A DNA stretch of 23,546 nt, from contig QGUY01000021.1 of assembly GCA_003242315.1 (NCBI GenBank), positions 1-23,546 of the forward strand, read 5' to 3'. The notes beneath the pieces are model-generated. The model saw nothing but the letters and a program-made list of their open reading frames with translations, ran no database searches and had not been told where the DNA came from. The DNA comes from Bacteroidota bacterium (GTDB lineage Bacteria; Bacteroidota; Bacteroidia; Cytophagales; Cyclobacteriaceae). Position numbers and translations under genes: made by a program. Below are positions 21,867 through 23,546 of the stretch, piece after piece. The first letter of the stretch is position 1. Each line of letters opens with the position of its first letter.

Positions 21867-21897
21867 CAAAAGTATGGATTCGAAGGATAATTATAAA
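21867..21897 (-). promoter_or_regulatory. Probable coaX promoter overlapping the anmK start
   Basis: On the minus strand TTTA (21894-21897), a 19-bp spacer and TACTTTTG (21867-21874) fit the Bacteroidota pattern with one -33 mismatch. The -7 box shares a base with the anmK ATG (21874-21876). The leader to coaX would be about 29 nt. Confidence 0.5.
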
Positions 21898-22953
21898 GTG
21901 ATCGGGCTGATGTCGGGGACATCGCTGGACGGCGTCGATATTGCCAGTTGTGTCATCCGAAAGATGGGAGGCGCCTGGGCTTTCGCTATCGAACATGCAC
22001 AAACAGTGCAATACTCTTCAAGCTGGAAAAAGAAATTGCAGGCCGCGACTGAAATGCGCGCTGATGATTTGCTGGCCCTCCATAACGCATACGGCAATTA
22101 CCTCGGCGTACTCGTGCGCGCATTTTGTACGAAGCAAAAGATACGCAACGTTGATTTCATCGCATCGCACGGTCACACGATCTTCCACCAGATCTCACGT
22201 GGCTTTACATTTCAGCTCGGCAACGGAATGGCATTGCACGCGGCAACTGATTTGCCCGTCGTGTATGATTTCAGAAGTCTTGATGTAGCGCTCGGTGGAC
22301 AAGGAGCGCCGCTCGTCCCGGCCGGCGATCGTTTTCTGTTCAGCGAATACAACATATGCCTCAACATAGGAGGAATCGCCAACCTTTCAACCGATGTGAA
22401 AGGCAGAAGGATCGCGTTCGACATCTGCTTTGCCAACATGGGATTGAACTACCTGGCGTCTGCAAAAGGTGTTCCTTACGATAAGAATGGTGTGCTGGCG
22501 TCAACAGGCACGATTCACGAAGGGATGCTGAAAGACCTGTCCGTGGCTTATGAACGATGGAAGAAGAAACGCCCATCGCTTGCCTATGAAATGTTTGTCT
22601 CCACGATAAAACCCATTCTCGATAAAAGAAACCTTTCGCCTGAAGACAAACTCGCCACATTTACTGAAAGCATAGCCGTTGAGATAGCATCTGCCATCCC
22701 GCCTTCCAGGAAGAAGCGCAGCATGTTGTGTACGGGTGGTGGCACCTTTAATTCTTACCTGATATACCGGATCATGGAACGCTGCGGCGAGCAAATCGAC
22801 GTAATCGTCCCCGATGAAGACGTGGTGAAGTACAAGGAAGCACTCGTCTTCGCATTTCTCGGTGTGTTGCGGGTGCGCAATGAGGTAAACTGCCTCCGGA
22901 GCGTCACGGGTGCATTGCGTGATACATCTTCCGGCATTATGGTGGGATTTTAA
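21874..22953 (+). CDS. anmK: Anhydro-N-acetylmuramic acid kinase
   Basis: The product is 359 residues from the ATG at 21874 (MDSKDNYKVIGLMSGTSLDG); the longer in-frame extension overlaps coaX and is rejected. AnmK opens and phosphorylates 1,6-anhydro-MurNAc from peptidoglycan turnover, giving MurNAc-6-phosphate for recycling. Visible motifs are GLMSGTSLDGVDIA (ATP loop), DFIASHGHTIFHQ, GGQGAPLVPAGDRFLF, NIGGIANLS and MLCTGGGTFNSYLI. The usual FDTGPGN segment is FDICFANMGLN here, a change I associate with Bacteroidota members. No murQ is in the window. Confidence 0.92.
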   Translation: MDSKDNYKVIGLMSGTSLDGVDIASCVIRKMGGAWAFAIEHAQTVQYSSSWKKKLQAATEMRADDLLALHNAYGNYLGVLVRAFCTKQKIRNVDFIASHGHTIFHQISRGFTFQLGNGMALHAATDLPVVYDFRSLDVALGGQGAPLVPAGDRFLFSEYNICLNIGGIANLSTDVKGRRIAFDICFANMGLNYLASAKGVPYDKNGVLASTGTIHEGMLKDLSVAYERWKKKRPSLAYEMFVSTIKPILDKRNLSPEDKLATFTESIAVEIASAIPPSRKKRSMLCTGGGTFNSYLIYRIMERCGEQIDVIVPDEDVVKYKEALVFAFLGVLRVRNEVNCLRSVTGALRDTSSGIMVGF

Positions 22954-22964
22954 TGCCGACTCAA

Positions 22965-22992
22965 CTTGACAATAGCCCAAACGTTATCTTTG
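22965..22992 (+). promoter_or_regulatory. Possible promoter for the dehydrogenase gene
   Basis: TATCTTTG (22985-22992) is a perfect -7 box 25 bp before the ATG at 23018. CTTG (22965-22968) lies 16 bp upstream of it, shorter than the 19 bp seen at the other sites, so the -33 assignment is weak. Confidence 0.4.
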
Positions 22993-23017
22993 TCATCATC
23001 AAACCTAACCTAAACGT

Positions 23018-23546
23018 ATGGAATCCATGAAGGAACTTCTCAGCAAGTTCGAGAGCAAGCGACCTGAAATTGTATTTGAATGGAAAGACCCTGAAACCGA
23101 AGCTGAAGGCTGGGTTGTCATTAACTCACTGCGTGGTGGAGCAGCCGGAGGCGGTACCCGCATGCGGCAAGGATTGGATAAACGCGAGGTAGAGTCGCTT
23201 GCCAAAACCATGGAGATCAAGTTCACCGTATCAGGTCCGCCGATCGGTGGCGCGAAATCGGGGATCAACTTTAATCCTGAAGACCCTCGTAAGGCAGGCG
23301 TCTTACGACGCTGGTATGCTGCTGTCATGCCGCTGCTGAAACACTACTACGGTACTGGCGGCGATCTGAATGTAGATGAGGTTACTGAGGTAATTCCGTT
23401 TACGGAAGACGTGGGCATCTGGCATCCCCAGGAAGGCGTATTCAACGGTCACTTCAAACCGACCGAGCCGCAGAAGGTTAACCGGATCGGTCAGCTCAGA
23501 CAAGGTGTAGTAAAGGTTATTGATGATCCACGGTATACACCTGTTG
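23018..23546 (+). CDS. Glu/Leu/Phe/Val dehydrogenase, N-terminal part (partial)
   Basis: The gene runs off the right edge after 176 codons. The ATG at 23018 starts MESMKELLSKFESKRPEIVF; a second ATG three codons on is also possible. The dimerisation/substrate domain is clear: WVVINSLRGGAAGGGTRMR, then EVESLAKTMEIKFTVSG and PPIGGAKSGINFNPED, where the Lys of GGAKSGI is the catalytic lysine of the family, and YYGTGGDLNVDE. These NAD(P)-dependent enzymes oxidatively deaminate amino acids. The Rossmann domain is outside the window, so glutamate, leucine or phenylalanine specificity cannot be set. Confidence 0.88.
   Translation, partial: MESMKELLSKFESKRPEIVFEWKDPETEAEGWVVINSLRGGAAGGGTRMRQGLDKREVESLAKTMEIKFTVSGPPIGGAKSGINFNPEDPRKAGVLRRWYAAVMPLLKHYYGTGGDLNVDEVTEVIPFTEDVGIWHPQEGVFNGHFKPTEPQKVNRIGQLRQGVVKVIDDPRYTPV

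Noticed and set aside
21673..21873. N-terminal extension of anmK
   Set aside because: The extra 67 residues are antisense to coaX and the AnmK family begins at the GLMSGTSLDG region, just after the ATG at 21874.
21832..22011. N-terminal extension of coaX
   Set aside because: The extra 60 residues are antisense to anmK; CoaX proteins begin at the DxGNT strand.

Overview
The window looks like a chromosomal housekeeping segment from a member of Bacteroidota, probably class Cytophagia (Chryseolinea/Ohtaekwangia-like; the finer placement is inference from protein style). Three things point there. Promoter-like sites fit the Bacteroidota pattern TTG/TTTG, about 19 bp, TAnnTTTG. Start codons mostly lack Shine-Dalgarno sequences. 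Several proteins are Bacteroidota variants: AccD without its zinc cysteines, ribosomal protein S16 with a long charged tail, an Lnb-type DUF4105 membrane protein, and a Bacteroidota-style AnmK. I see no mobile element, CRISPR array, phage gene, tRNA or rRNA.

Layout. Positions 1-116 hold the 3' end of hemE (+). Positions 227-3421 form a minus-strand block, rpsP-rimM-trmD-rplS-accD, covering translation, tRNA modification and the first step of fatty-acid synthesis. It is driven by a good promoter at 3473-3503 and has a terminator-like hairpin between rpsP and rimM. Positions 3633-9400 are a plus-strand sucA-sucB-lpd operon encoding the whole 2-oxoglutarate dehydrogenase complex; its E2 carries two lipoyl domains. 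A convergent DUF4105/Lnb gene (9552-10724, -) follows. It is divergent from a radical SAM/SPASM gene (10794-11804, +), with a palindrome over the latter's predicted -33 box.

From 21831 down to 11864 every gene is on the minus strand. In transcription order these are coaX, an outer-membrane beta-barrel gene, a TPR protein gene, [terminator], lptC, a 51-residue two-helix membrane protein, a CorC/HlyC-type CBS protein, [promoter], a PpiD-like periplasmic PPIase, [terminator], a DUF493 gene, a pterin dehydratase gene, rsmI, an inositol-monophosphatase-family gene and a small Cys-rich membrane protein gene. Much of the first half serves the envelope (LptC, barrel, PPIase, TPR). On the right edge anmK (+, cell-wall sugar recycling) diverges from coaX, followed by the 5' part of a Glu/Leu/Phe/Val dehydrogenase gene.

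Nothing here amounts to a clear new system. The most unusual non-coding signals are two large intergenic inverted repeats whose arms are built from short tandem units (7 bp at 1071-1159, 8 bp at 9421-9559). A third, unpaired short-period (6 bp) run lies at 11838-11863. All three touch a gene's stop codon. A second pattern is three terminator hairpins whose U-tract ends only 7-16 nt before the next gene's start codon.
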